This document shows positions 51,413 through 59,929 of a stretch of DNA of 59,929 nt, piece by piece. The stretch lies in NCBI GenBank assembly GCA_030267215.1, contig JAJDJP010000008.1, positions 1 through 59,929 of the forward strand. The letters run 5' to 3'. How positions within the stretch are numbered: position 1 is the first letter of the stretch; each line of letters starts with the position of its first letter. Under the pieces are notes generated by a model that saw only the letters and a program-made list of their open reading frames with translations, had not been told where the DNA came from and searched no databases. Position numbers and translations under genes: made by a program. The DNA is from Ruminococcaceae bacterium OttesenSCG-928-A16. Its GTDB lineage: Bacteria > Bacillota > Clostridia > Oscillospirales > Ruminococcaceae.

Positions 51413-53884
51413 TTGAAAAGGATTTTATCGGGTTTTTTGGCTTTGTTTATGGCGGCGGCATTGGGCACTACAGCGTTTGCGCAGCAACCTGCCCTTGTAG
51501 ATCCCTCCTCCATTTCCCTGCCGGCCGAAAATTCCCAAAGCATTTCCACCGAGGTTTCTTCCGATATCACTTCCTCTTTTCTAGAAAATGAGCCGGATTC
51601 GCAGCCTTCTTCTTTACCCAATAGCGAGGTAGAGCCAGAGAGTGAAATAGCGCCCGAAAGCGAAGTTGAGCCGGATAGCGAAGTTGAGCCGGATAGCGAA
51701 GTTAAACCGGGTAGCGAAGCGACACCCGAAAGTGAACTAGAGCCTGAGAGCGCACTGGCCCAAAGTTTGCCCAAAGCCCAAGAGGACACCCCCGAAGAAG
51801 AAAGCATTGTTGTGGTGTACCAGCCCGGTTTTATGCGGGCCAGCCGCAGTGCTATGTCGGTTTTTTCTAGCGAAGCAGATGGCGTTGAAGTTAAAGAAAC
51901 CTTTGAAACGGCCGACACCCTTGCCAGTGTGATAACCATAACCGATGGCAGCAGTGTGCAAGAAAAAATAGAAGAACTGGAACAAAACCCACAGGTTATG
52001 TTTGCCGAGCCCAACTATAAATTTGTGTTGTTTGAAGATAGCGTTACGCCAAACGACCCTGGGTTTTCCAAGCAGGATTATTTGAATTGGATTAATGTTC
52101 CACAGGCATGGACAATTGCCCAAACCAACCGCGAAATTACCGTAGCGGTGTTAGATACCGGCGTGCAACCAAACCACCCAGACCTTGCTGCCAACCTAGT
52201 GGGCAACTACGATGCTGCTACCGGCACCAGCGGTTTTGTGCCAGAAACCTACCACGGCACCCATGTGGCTGGTATTATTTCGGGCGTTGCCAACAATAAA
52301 ATTGGCATTGCCGGTGTTGCCTACAATGCCAAACTATTAAGTGTGAATGTTTTTCATTACGATTCCCGAGAGCGAGACTGGACTGCCAGCTATGCGGACA
52401 TTTTAACCGGCATAGACTATAGTGTATCCAATGGCGCACGGGTTATTAATATGAGCTTTGGAACCCAAGCATCGGCCCCCTACCGCGCCATGGAAAACGC
52501 CATGGAAAACGCAAATAAAAAAGGCGTTGTTTTTGTTGCCGCCGCTGGCAACGAAAGCACCAACGAATATACCTATCCTAGCGATTCTGCCTATACCATC
52601 AGTGTTGTGGCCCTTCAAAACGCCAGCTATATTTGGTCTGGCTCTAACTATGGCACCGCCAAAGACATTGCCGCACCCGGCTACCATATTTACAGCACCA
52701 TGCTGGGCAGCGGCTACCAATATCTAACCGGTACTTCCATGGCCACACCCATGGTTTCGGGGGTTGCGGCGCTTTTGCTTAGCATCAACCCCTCTTTAAC
52801 ACCTGCACAGGTAAAAAACACTTTGTGTAATACCGCGGTAGACCTTGGTGCCCCCGGCAAAGACCCCATTTATGGCTATGGCCGGGTAAATGCTTTAGCT
52901 GCCGTAAAATCCATCATTGGCATCACTTTGTCTGAAAATTTCATCACGCTGGTGCCCGGCAAAACCAAACAACTAACCGCTACCATTTTGCCAAAAAAGT
53001 TTGCCTCCAAAGGCACAACATGGCGCACAGATAAGCCTGCCGTTGCCACTGTTACCAGTAGCGGGCTAGTAAAAGCAATTGCCACCGGCACCGCTACTAT
53101 TACCGCTACTTGCAATGCCACCGGCAAAACCACCACCTGCAAGGTTGTTGTTTACAAAAGCCAGATAGATGCTTTTGTTGCCCGCCTGTACAACACTACA
53201 TTGGGCCGCCTGCCAGACGCCAACGGCCTTGCTTACTGGGCAAACCAGCTTTCTACCAAAAAAATGACTGGGGCCGCTGTTGCTAACTACTTTTTTAACA
53301 GCCCTGAATTTATAAAGAGCAACCTGGATAACGACGCTTATTTAAACCGCCTTTACACCGCCTTGATGGACCGCCCCGCCGATGCCAGCGGAAAAAACTA
53401 CTGGCTTGCCTTTTTAGGCACCGGCTTTGGGCGCAATGGCATTTTAATAGAATTTACCAGAAGCCCCGAATTTAAAGGCATTTGCCGGCAGTATGGCATT
53501 GATGTTGGCACCCTAACGGCGGCCGAACCCCGTGATTACAACCCGCAACTTACCGCCTTTATTTACCGCTTATATACCCAAGTGTTAGACCGCCCCGCAG
53601 ACATAGGCGGCCTAAACCACTGGACAAAACAAGCACAACAAGGGGTACCGCTTAACACCATTGCCGCAGGCTTTGTTTTTTCGCCCGAGTTTGAGAACCA
53701 GGGAAATAGTTATGCCGAATATATCACAGTTTTATACCGTGCTTTTATGGGCCGCGAGCCGGACAATGCAGGCCTTTTGCATTGGCTTAACCAAATGTGG
53801 CGTGGCGCAAGCAAACAGCAGGTTTTTAATTCTTTTGTAAATAGCCCCGAGTTTGCTACTATTAAAGCCGGCTTTGGCTTGTAA
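51413..53884 (+). CDS. Secreted subtilisin-like serine protease with Big2-like and DUF4214 repeats
   Basis: 823-aa exported protein starting at TTG 51413, behind AAAGGTGATGAGG. Order: signal peptide (1-25, ending TAFAQQ); an acidic Ser/Glu/Pro linker with SEVEPD-type repeats (about 45-115); a propeptide-like region (to about 215); a peptidase S8 domain with D248, H284 and S442 (GTSMATP); a Big2-like domain (about 500-580); and four DUF4214 repeats to the end, each with an LGR/DRPAD...GLxYW...SPEF pattern. No LPXTG anchor. DUF4214 occurs in surface and S-layer-like proteins, so it may be held at the cell surface by these repeats. Confidence 0.9.
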   Translation: MKRILSGFLALFMAAALGTTAFAQQPALVDPSSISLPAENSQSISTEVSSDITSSFLENEPDSQPSSLPNSEVEPESEIAPESEVEPDSEVEPDSEVKPGSEATPESELEPESALAQSLPKAQEDTPEEESIVVVYQPGFMRASRSAMSVFSSEADGVEVKETFETADTLASVITITDGSSVQEKIEELEQNPQVMFAEPNYKFVLFEDSVTPNDPGFSKQDYLNWINVPQAWTIAQTNREITVAVLDTGVQPNHPDLAANLVGNYDAATGTSGFVPETYHGTHVAGIISGVANNKIGIAGVAYNAKLLSVNVFHYDSRERDWTASYADILTGIDYSVSNGARVINMSFGTQASAPYRAMENAMENANKKGVVFVAAAGNESTNEYTYPSDSAYTISVVALQNASYIWSGSNYGTAKDIAAPGYHIYSTMLGSGYQYLTGTSMATPMVSGVAALLLSINPSLTPAQVKNTLCNTAVDLGAPGKDPIYGYGRVNALAAVKSIIGITLSENFITLVPGKTKQLTATILPKKFASKGTTWRTDKPAVATVTSSGLVKAIATGTATITATCNATGKTTTCKVVVYKSQIDAFVARLYNTTLGRLPDANGLAYWANQLSTKKMTGAAVANYFFNSPEFIKSNLDNDAYLNRLYTALMDRPADASGKNYWLAFLGTGFGRNGILIEFTRSPEFKGICRQYGIDVGTLTAAEPRDYNPQLTAFIYRLYTQVLDRPADIGGLNHWTKQAQQGVPLNTIAAGFVFSPEFENQGNSYAEYITVLYRAFMGREPDNAGLLHWLNQMWRGASKQQVFNSFVNSPEFATIKAGFGL

Positions 53885-53895
53885 CCATTAAATAT

Positions 53896-53936
53896 CCCCC
53901 ACCTGCTTTTATGGCAAGTGGGGGCATTGTTTTTTA
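53896..53936 (+). terminator. Terminator of the protease gene
   Basis: Stem CCCCCACCTGC/GCAAGTGGGGG with one mismatch and loop TTTTATG, followed by CATTGTTTTTT. Confidence 0.85.
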
Positions 53937-53941
53937 GGTGC

Positions 53942-54142
53942 CTAACGTTCGGGGCGGTCTGTTTCCCGTGCAATTAAATCGGCCGCAATGTAAAACGCTT
54001 TTATTCGGCGGGTTAAAAGGGTGTGCTGCGAAGTGCCCGGCTTTAACTTGGGCAGCACTTTTTCGCACTTGCCAATGGTAGAAATAATGGCCCGCAGCGC
54101 TTCTTTTAATTCTTCTTCCGTATATTTCTCCACTTGTATCAA
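53942..54142 (-). CDS. Small conserved-type protein downstream of xpt (hypothetical)
   Basis: 66 aa from TTG 54142, with AGGCAGGTG upstream; GTG 54133 is an alternative giving 63 aa. It is helical and charged: EEELKEALRAIISTIGKCEKVLPKLKPG, then HTLLTRRIKAFYIAADLIARE. No membrane span. I do not know its function. The start is 17 bp after the xpt stop, so they form an operon. Confidence 0.7.
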   Translation of the reverse strand: MIQVEKYTEEELKEALRAIISTIGKCEKVLPKLKPGTSQHTLLTRRIKAFYIAADLIARETDRPER

Positions 54143-54159
54143 ACACCTGCCTACGTCAA

Positions 54160-54738
54160 CTATTGTTCTTCTCTAAACACAATCCCATCTTGGTCGGCTT
54201 TATCTATAATGGCAAGGCTGCGCAGGTTTACACCGGCCTTGCGCAACTTGTCTCCCCCACCTTGGAACCCTTTTTCGATGGCAACACCAAGGCCAATAAG
54301 CTGGGCACCCGCCTGGTTGGTAATATCTACCAAACCACGCAAAGCCTCGCCTTTTGCCAAAAAGTCATCCACTATCAACACCTTGTCTCTCGGGCCCAGC
54401 CAATCGCTGGCAAGCAGTAGGGTCACCTTCTTTTTGTATGTGTACGAAAATATATCACTTTGGTATAGGCCACCCTCAATATTGTCGCTTTTGGCCTTTT
54501 TGGCAAAGATAAGCGGAACACCCAGCTCCTCGGCGCAAATGGTGCCCAGCGCTATGCCAGAGGCCTCTACTGTTAGCACTGCGGTAATCCCCTCGGTGTT
54601 AAATAGGCTGGCAAACTCTTTTGCCATGGCACGCATCAGCCCAGTATCTATTCGGTGGTTTAAAAATCCATCCACCTTAATAATATTGCCGGGTAAAACC
54701 TTGCCTTCTGCTAAAATACGTTGTTTTAAAAGCTCCAT
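54160..54738 (-). CDS. xpt: Xanthine phosphoribosyltransferase
   Basis: 192-aa type I phosphoribosyltransferase turning xanthine and PRPP into XMP. The PRPP-binding motif is VLIVDDFLAKGEA; the N-terminal MELLKQRILAEGKVLPGNIIKVDGF pattern (stretch of 1-25) is Xpt-specific. Many Firmicutes xpt genes have a guanine riboswitch; none is visible here in the short leader. The enzyme may link to the xanthine dehydrogenase genes in purine metabolism, but they are far away in the window. Confidence 0.94.
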   Translation of the reverse strand: MELLKQRILAEGKVLPGNIIKVDGFLNHRIDTGLMRAMAKEFASLFNTEGITAVLTVEASGIALGTICAEELGVPLIFAKKAKSDNIEGGLYQSDIFSYTYKKKVTLLLASDWLGPRDKVLIVDDFLAKGEALRGLVDITNQAGAQLIGLGVAIEKGFQGGGDKLRKAGVNLRSLAIIDKADQDGIVFREEQ

Positions 54739-55067
54739 GCAACCAACCTTCCGCCAAAATATTTATAAGGTTCATTATCTCATAAAAAAGCAGGCTTCAC
54801 AAGGGCAAACCATGCATTTGTTTCTAGCCCTACATTCCTATCATCCCCCATTTTAACAAGGATAAAAACCAGCAGGTAAATTCTTACTTAAAAATGCCAA
54901 ATTTCTAACAAAACTGTGAAAAAGCGCCTCTGTCTATTTCCAAAAGGGGCTTTTAGGTATATAATGTATAAGACTGTGAAAATAGGCCAAATATCTGCAT
55001 TTGGTGCTGTTTGCAGCCAAAATTTTATATTGATACTATGTTTTTATACCGATAGGGGGATAAAACC
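54739..55067. other. Divergent region between xpt and the PBP gene
   Basis: Contains the xpt promoter (listed). Towards the PBP gene, TATAAT at about 54960 is preceded by TTTCCA at 17 bases, a weak candidate promoter, and an imperfect AAAAGC/GCTTTT hairpin overlaps it. No riboswitch or gene seen. Confidence 0.4.
54774..54802 (-). promoter_or_regulatory. Promoter of xpt
   Basis: On the minus strand TTGTGA and GATAAT are separated by 17 bases; the expected leader is only about 30 bases, leaving no room for a purine riboswitch. Confidence 0.65.
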
Positions 55068-57473
55068 TTGGCACAACCCAATTTGTTTGCAAATAAGCCC
55101 GCACAGGCTGGCCGCCCTGGCGCAAAAAGCGGCGGCAATAGTGCTGCCACCCGCCAAATGCCCAGCAATGGCAATGGTGGGGCCGGCGGTAAAAAACCAC
55201 CCCGCAAAACCACCGGTGGCGGTGGCGGCAAAGGTGGTGGCAAAAAAACCAGCGTTGGCAAAATAATATTTTTTAATATATTAAAGGCATTTTTGGTGCT
55301 TGGTTGCCTTGCTGCCATGGCGCTGGCCATTGTTGCCATACCTTTGGCGCAATGGATAACCGAAGAAACCCAAAGTGATAACCTGAACCTGCTAAACCTC
55401 GACACCTTAAAAATATCGCAAACCAGTAAAATTATGTATCGCGACGAAAATGGCGACATACTAGAGTACCAAACCATTCTAGGGGCCGACACCAACACCA
55501 TTTGGGTTGGCCTGCAAGATATGCCCATTGATATGCAAAACGCCGCCATTGCCGCCGAAGATCGCGAGTTCCGCACGCATCACGGTTTCTCTTTTTGGCG
55601 CAGCGCTTATGCCGCACTAAACCAAGTGTTTCATTTTCAGCGTACCTTTGGTGCTTCCACCCTGCACCAGCAGCTGGTAAAAAATATAACCCAAGAAAAA
55701 GAAACCCAGGGCCTGGAGGGCATTCAGCGTAAAATTTTGGAAATTTACCGCGCCTGGAGCCTTGACAAAAACTACTCGAAGGATACGGTTATGGAGGCTT
55801 ACCTCAACACCATTCCGCTTTCGGGCACGTTGGCGGGCGTTTACACCGGCGCACAGCAATATTTTAACAAGGTACCGGCAGATTTAACCATTGCCGAATG
55901 TGCTACCATTGTAGGCATTACCAACGCCCCCGGCCGGTACGACCCCTACCTGAACCCAGAGGCTTGCATGGACCGGCGCAACTATGTTTTAAGATGGATG
56001 ATGACCGATGGCTACATTACCCAGGCACAGTTCGATGAAGAATCTTCGAAACCGCTTGGCATGTTTGAAGGCGAGCGCCAACAACAGGTTTCTGGTACTT
56101 CCATCAACAACTATTTTGTAGATACCTTGTACGAATCGGTAAAACAGGGGCTTGTAGATAACGGCATTGCCGCCGATTTAAACGAGGCCCACCGCCTGTA
56201 CTACAACGGCGGCCTGCGCATTATTGCAACCATAGACCCCAAGGTGCAAACCGCCATGGAGGAAGTGTACGAAAAAGGCTATGGTAACCAAGCCGATGGG
56301 TTTATTTTCCCCGAGCTTACCTCCCCAAAAGTAGATAGCAACGGCAACCCGGTAGAGGGCGACGAGGTTGATTATACGCAATCTGCCATGGTTATTACCG
56401 ATTATAATGGTGCTTTAAAAGGTGTTGTGGGCGGCATTGGCGAAAAAACCGCCAACCTCACCCTCAACCGCGCGGTAGATTCTGTGCGTCAGGTGGGTTC
56501 TACCATGAAGCCCATCGCTGCTTATCCTTTGGGTATTGATAGTGGGTTAATCACCTACTCTACCATACTGGAAGATTCTTTCTCCCAGTTCCGTGGCAAA
56601 GCCTCGTACGATGCCGAAACCGGCCTGCCCCGGTACGACTGGCCCACCAACTTTGGCAATAAGGTAACCAACCAACCTATGCTGGTAACCACTGCGCTGG
56701 CAAACTCTACCAATACCATTGCTGTGCGCGTGGGCGAGCGCGTGGGCATTGATAACATGTTTGAGTTTTTAACCGGCACCCTTGGCGTAACCAGCCTTGT
56801 GGGCGAAGGAGACCCAAGTGACCGTGGTTATTCGGCCCTTGTGCTGGGCGGTATGACGCATGGTATATCGCCTTACGAACTTGCCGGAGCCTACCAAATG
56901 CTAGGCAACGAGGGCGTTTACACGCCGGTGCACTGCTACGAAGAAGTGCAGGATGCCAACGGCAACGTTTTATTTAAATTTAAAGGCTCCTCGGCACAGG
57001 CCATTCAGCCGGGTACTGCGTATATTATGCGGCAACTGCTTGCAGGTGTGCTTACCAGCGGTGGTACCGCCAACGGCATGAAACCCGCCGGCGTAAACGA
57101 AGCCGTGGCAAAAACCGGTACCACCGGTAACGCCGACAAGGAAACCGACCGTTGGTTTGCCGGCCTAACCCCCGATTATGTTAGCATTGTGTGGTGGGGG
57201 TACGACCAAAACCAAACCATAAAATGGAGCGCCAGCGCCCGCACCAACCCGCCCCCCATGGTGTGGAAGGCCGTAATGGAAACCTTGTATGCCGACAAGG
57301 CCGAGCAGAAGAGCTTCCCTGCTGCGCCCGAAGACCTTGTAGTAACCGCCTTTTGCACCGAAACCGGCTATGCCGCCACCGGCAACTGCCCCAGCCAGCA
57401 ACGCGGCTACTACTTGCCAGAGCGTGTGCCAGAACCTTGCTACATCCACGACGCAGAGGCACCTGCTGAATAA
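55068..57473 (+). CDS. Class A penicillin-binding protein (PBP1A type, transglycosylase/transpeptidase)
   Basis: 801-aa bifunctional peptidoglycan synthase starting at TTG 55068 behind AGGGGG. Order: a Gly/Lys-rich cytoplasmic tail (1-63), a membrane span (about 65-93), a GT51 domain with catalytic E164 in AAEDREF, and a transpeptidase domain with SxxK S478-K481 (GSTMKP), an SxN-type motif in ANSTN, and KTG at 682-684. A C-terminal Cys-containing tail (AFCTETGYAATGNCPS) is common in Firmicutes. All catalytic motifs are intact. Confidence 0.95.
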   Translation: MAQPNLFANKPAQAGRPGAKSGGNSAATRQMPSNGNGGAGGKKPPRKTTGGGGGKGGGKKTSVGKIIFFNILKAFLVLGCLAAMALAIVAIPLAQWITEETQSDNLNLLNLDTLKISQTSKIMYRDENGDILEYQTILGADTNTIWVGLQDMPIDMQNAAIAAEDREFRTHHGFSFWRSAYAALNQVFHFQRTFGASTLHQQLVKNITQEKETQGLEGIQRKILEIYRAWSLDKNYSKDTVMEAYLNTIPLSGTLAGVYTGAQQYFNKVPADLTIAECATIVGITNAPGRYDPYLNPEACMDRRNYVLRWMMTDGYITQAQFDEESSKPLGMFEGERQQQVSGTSINNYFVDTLYESVKQGLVDNGIAADLNEAHRLYYNGGLRIIATIDPKVQTAMEEVYEKGYGNQADGFIFPELTSPKVDSNGNPVEGDEVDYTQSAMVITDYNGALKGVVGGIGEKTANLTLNRAVDSVRQVGSTMKPIAAYPLGIDSGLITYSTILEDSFSQFRGKASYDAETGLPRYDWPTNFGNKVTNQPMLVTTALANSTNTIAVRVGERVGIDNMFEFLTGTLGVTSLVGEGDPSDRGYSALVLGGMTHGISPYELAGAYQMLGNEGVYTPVHCYEEVQDANGNVLFKFKGSSAQAIQPGTAYIMRQLLAGVLTSGGTANGMKPAGVNEAVAKTGTTGNADKETDRWFAGLTPDYVSIVWWGYDQNQTIKWSASARTNPPPMVWKAVMETLYADKAEQKSFPAAPEDLVVTAFCTETGYAATGNCPSQQRGYYLPERVPEPCYIHDAEAPAE

Positions 57474-57793
57474 CTGAATTTACTTTTTTAAACACCAAAG
57501 CGTGCAGAGCATTTTGTTCTGCACGCTTTTTATAAAGGGCTCAATTATACATTGGCCGCAAAAATAGAAAACTCTTATTCTATCCCCCGCTAAAGTTAGG
57601 AAACCAGACCTTAAAATCCGCTTTCAACAACAAAGAAATCTCCTTAATTTTCTTACACAATATTAATAAAAAGGCTTTTATGCGATGTGGCATGCATGGT
57701 ATACTAAATTAATCTGTTTTTTGCCTGCTTTTGTACTTTTAAGGTCTTTGAATCCAATGATTCCAGCTTTTAAAAGAAATGGAGTGAATGTGT
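57474..57793. other. Intergenic region after the PBP gene
   Basis: 320 bases holding the PBP terminator, then an AT-rich stretch leading to the DUF1576 gene. No further feature recognised. Confidence 0.4.
57497..57532 (+). terminator. Terminator of the PBP gene
   Basis: Stem AAAGCGTGCAGA/TCTGCACGCTTT with loop GCATTTTGT and a T run. Confidence 0.9.
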
Positions 57794-59065
57794 ATGACAT
57801 TTTCCAAGCCCAAATTTTACAAGCCATACACCCATGCCTTGCTTACTTTTGCCGGTTTTGCAATTTTTGCCTTTGTTGCCAATTCTCCTGCGCAAATTTG
57901 GGATGGACTTGGCAAAATAATTACCAGCCGCAGCCTGCTTATCACCGATTATATTGCCCTTGGCGGGCTTGGTGCCAGCCTTTTAAATGCTGCCATAACC
58001 GGCACGGCCAGTGTGCTGTTAATGGCCTTTGTGCGGGTAGAACCCAATGGCTCCATCATTGCCGCCATCTGGCTTACAACGGGGTTCTCGTTTTTTGGCA
58101 AAAATATTTTTAACTGCGTGCCTATTATACTAGGCGTGTGGCTGTATGCTAAATTTCAACAAGAAAATTTCTCTAGCTTTGCATTAACAGCGTTACTGGC
58201 CCCCACCCTTAGCCCCGTTGTAAGCGAGTTTGCATTTTTAGGCCGGTTTAACCCCTGGGCAGAGCTTTGTATTGGCTGCGCTGTGGGCATTGCGGTGGGC
58301 TTTTTGGTGCCCATTGTAGCTGGGGTTACCACCCGGGTACACGGGGGTTACAACTTATATAATGTGGGGTTTGCCGGTGGGGTTATTTCCATTTTTGTGG
58401 CAGCTTTTACCACCAGTGCTGGCATAGAAATAGAACGTCCCTTGTTGTGGAGCGACGACAATAACCTGTTTTTGTGCATCTTTCTTTGCTTGTTAATGGG
58501 TAGCCTTCTTATTGTAGGGCTTTTGCCAAGTAGGCGCGCCGCAAACTTGCGTGGCTATAAAAAAATCCTGCGTCACTCCGGGCGCTTGGTGTCGGATTAT
58601 TATTTGCTATATGGAAACGCTATTTACCTAAATATGGGCCTGCTTGGCCTGTTGGCAACAGCACTTACCCTAACTTTAGGTGCCCCCTTAAACGGGGTTA
58701 CACTGGCAGGTATTTTTACCATCACCGGTTTTGGCGCATTTGGCAAACACCCTGCCAATTGCTGGCCGGTGGTGCTGGGTGCCATTGGCATGGCCTTGTT
58801 TAACACCCAGCCACTGGCCAGCCCCTCTAATATATGTGCTATTTTATTTTGCACCGGGCTTGCCCCCATTGCCGGGCAATATGGTTGGGTTTGGGGGTGT
58901 ATTGCTGGGGCGTTGCACACCCTTATTGTGGGGCATGTTGGCACTGTTACTTCTGGCTTTAACCTATACAGCAACGGTTTTGCCGCCGGCTTTGTTGCCT
59001 TGGTATTGGTTCCTATTATTTTATCCTTTAAAAGGGGGAAAAGTATTCGTGAAACTGAGATTTGA
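57794..59065 (+). CDS. DUF1576 domain-containing membrane protein
   Basis: 423-aa integral membrane protein with about ten spans. I chose ATG 57794, nine bases after GGAG; ATG 57788 is too close to it. The sequence has internal similarity between halves: both contain GG(Y/F)NLY-N-GFA-type segments (HGGYNLYNVGFAGG and TSGFNLYSNGFAAG), and TGFSFFGKN resembles TGFGAFGKH, indicating a duplicated fold as in transporters. The family is common in Clostridia and has no known function. It overlaps the next gene by 17 bp. Confidence 0.85.
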   Translation: MTFSKPKFYKPYTHALLTFAGFAIFAFVANSPAQIWDGLGKIITSRSLLITDYIALGGLGASLLNAAITGTASVLLMAFVRVEPNGSIIAAIWLTTGFSFFGKNIFNCVPIILGVWLYAKFQQENFSSFALTALLAPTLSPVVSEFAFLGRFNPWAELCIGCAVGIAVGFLVPIVAGVTTRVHGGYNLYNVGFAGGVISIFVAAFTTSAGIEIERPLLWSDDNNLFLCIFLCLLMGSLLIVGLLPSRRAANLRGYKKILRHSGRLVSDYYLLYGNAIYLNMGLLGLLATALTLTLGAPLNGVTLAGIFTITGFGAFGKHPANCWPVVLGAIGMALFNTQPLASPSNICAILFCTGLAPIAGQYGWVWGCIAGALHTLIVGHVGTVTSGFNLYSNGFAAGFVALVLVPIILSFKRGKSIRETEI

Positions 59066-59405
59066 AAAAAACATTAGAATATTGACCGATATCTTGGGCC
59101 ATTGCCATTTTTTAGGCGGCAATATTTGCCACACCGATTTTTCGCTGCTTCCTACCCATTCACATATTGTAGTGCAAGCAGAAATCCCCAATCTTTCTTC
59201 TAAGGCAATTGCAGATACCCACCGCACCCTAAATATTCCCCGGCAAAAAGACCTTGAACAAAACTACTGGAACATAAGCGGTGAAGAAGCCATTGACGGC
59301 GAGCTAATGCTGGCCGGTATTATGGTAGATACCGCCAGTGTAAGCTATGATGGAAAAATCCTTACCATTGATGTGGTGCGGCAGGAAGAAACCGCAGAAG
59401 AATAA
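59049..59405 (+). CDS. Conserved-type small protein coupled to the DUF1576 gene (hypothetical)
   Basis: 118 aa from GTG 59049, behind AAAGGGGG and within the end of the DUF1576 gene. The frame is open far upstream, but only this start has a ribosome site. Soluble, with FEKNIRILTDILGHCHFLGG at the N-terminus and an acidic tail. I do not recognise a family. The 17-bp overlap suggests a functional link to the DUF1576 membrane protein, perhaps as its cytoplasmic partner. Confidence 0.7.
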   Translation: MKLRFEKNIRILTDILGHCHFLGGNICHTDFSLLPTHSHIVVQAEIPNLSSKAIADTHRTLNIPRQKDLEQNYWNISGEEAIDGELMLAGIMVDTASVSYDGKILTIDVVRQEETAEE

Positions 59406-59431
59406 CACCTTGTTGTGAAAGGAAGGCCACT

Positions 59432-59929
59432 ATGCAAGCTAAAACACGCTGCCCTTGGGTGCACGATGAACTGGACCAACACTACCACGACACCGAATGG
59501 GGCGTGCCCGAATATGATGATGCCAAGCTATTTGAATTTATTATTTTAGAAGGTATGCAGGCCGGCCTTAGCTGGAACCTTATTTTAAAGCGGCGAGAGA
59601 CCATGCGTGAGGCTTTTGACGGCTTTAACCCCACCATTATTGCCAAGTACAACGATACAAAGAGGGCTGAGCTACTGGCAAACCCTGGTGTAATACGCAA
59701 CCGCCGCAAAATAGATGCCCTAATTAAAAATGCCAATGCTTTTTTGGCTGTGCAAAAAGAGTTTGGCAGCTTTAGCAGTTATATTTGGGGGTTTGTGGGT
59801 GGCAAACCCATTGTAAACGCCTGGCAAACCACCGCCCAGGTACCCATCACCACCGAAGTATCGGACGCCATGAGTAAAGACCTTAAAAAGCGTGGGTTTT
59901 CGTTTGTTGGCTCCACCATCTGCTATTCG
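59432..59929 (+). CDS. tag: DNA-3-methyladenine glycosylase I (partial, 3' end beyond window)
   Basis: First 166 residues of a family about 185-190 aa long. It excises 3-methyladenine from DNA. The CPWVHDELDQHYHDTEWGVP N-terminus contains the conserved zinc-binding Cys and Trp residues; EGMQAGLSWNLIL and NRRKIDALIKNA are family-specific. Start ATG 59432 behind GGAAGG. The 3' end runs out of the window. Confidence 0.95.
   Translation, partial: MQAKTRCPWVHDELDQHYHDTEWGVPEYDDAKLFEFIILEGMQAGLSWNLILKRRETMREAFDGFNPTIIAKYNDTKRAELLANPGVIRNRRKIDALIKNANAFLAVQKEFGSFSSYIWGFVGGKPIVNAWQTTAQVPITTEVSDAMSKDLKKRGFSFVGSTICYS

Noticed and set aside
51255..51416. 53-codon frame with a hydrophobic segment ahead of the protease gene
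   Set aside because: No Shine-Dalgarno sequence, and it ends within the protease start; composition is AT-rich intergenic.
54739..54900. Guanine riboswitch ahead of xpt
   Set aside because: The conserved purine-aptamer loop words are not visible and the promoter leaves too short a leader.
58731..59048. Longer N-terminus for the 118-aa protein
   Set aside because: The open frame upstream is inside the DUF1576 gene; only GTG 59049 has a ribosome binding site.

Overview
The window reads as a chromosomal segment of a Gram-positive, anaerobic Clostridia-type bacterium, probably a gut Oscillospirales/Ruminococcaceae relative. This rests on the gene set (recA-recX-rimO-pgsA order, a pstSCAB-phoU-phoPR operon, GPH symporter plus GH3, Dpp-type lipoprotein transporters, a DUF4214 surface protease), Shine-Dalgarno sites close to AGGAGG, -35/-10 promoters close to TTGACA-17-TATAAT, and intergenic repeats of a kind common in gut Firmicutes. 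Species cannot be named from sequence reading alone. There are no rRNA genes, no CRISPR array, no prophage and no recognisable transposase.

Layout. 1-7893 (minus): the 5' part of cysS, then the recA-recX-rimO-pgsA operon, then CPBP protease-tadA-fabG-like SDR. 8147-9341 (plus): tRNA-Leu(CAA), a 56-aa membrane protein and an SseB-like protein. 9387-12505 (minus): a two-gene operon of an NfrB-like glycosyltransferase and a WecB-type UDP-GlcNAc 2-epimerase, divergent from an AraC regulator (12581-13855). 13980-15107: a VOC protein, then a DUF3781 protein and a small ORF on the minus strand. 15150-21598 (minus): pstS-pstC-pstA-pstB-phoU-phoP-phoR with a Pho box in front of pstS. 21801-26655: a GntR regulator divergent from xdhABC. 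26795-27914: a PadR-DUF2812 pair and a probable gene remnant. 27987-34307: a B12/radical SAM protein, glyA (flanked by two palindromic repeat elements), an esterase, a 650-bp repeat-rich gap, and rarA.

34418-50328 (plus) is mostly carbohydrate metabolism. It holds a GPH symporter, a GH3 enzyme and nth, then an AraC regulator divergent from a sugar-acid locus: uxuA, a five-gene Dpp-type ABC transporter, an RraA-family protein, a two-subunit UxaA-type dehydratase and an SDR. Together these suggest import of a hexuronate or aldonate-type compound and its conversion to 2-keto-3-deoxygluconate. 50522-59929: a YegP-like protein, tRNA-Leu(CAG), a secreted subtilase with DUF4214 repeats, xpt with a small partner, a class A PBP, a DUF1576 membrane protein with a small partner, and the start of tag.

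The most interesting candidate for an undescribed system is the NfrB-like synthase/WecB operon. It resembles a minimal Gram-positive version of the c-di-GMP-linked exopolysaccharide machinery that serves as the phage N4 receptor in E. coli. Next come the Dpp-type transporter embedded in a uronate/aldonate locus with an RraA-family protein, two matching terminator hairpins that share their ends and loop but not their stem core, and repeat elements that abut or overlap gene ends.
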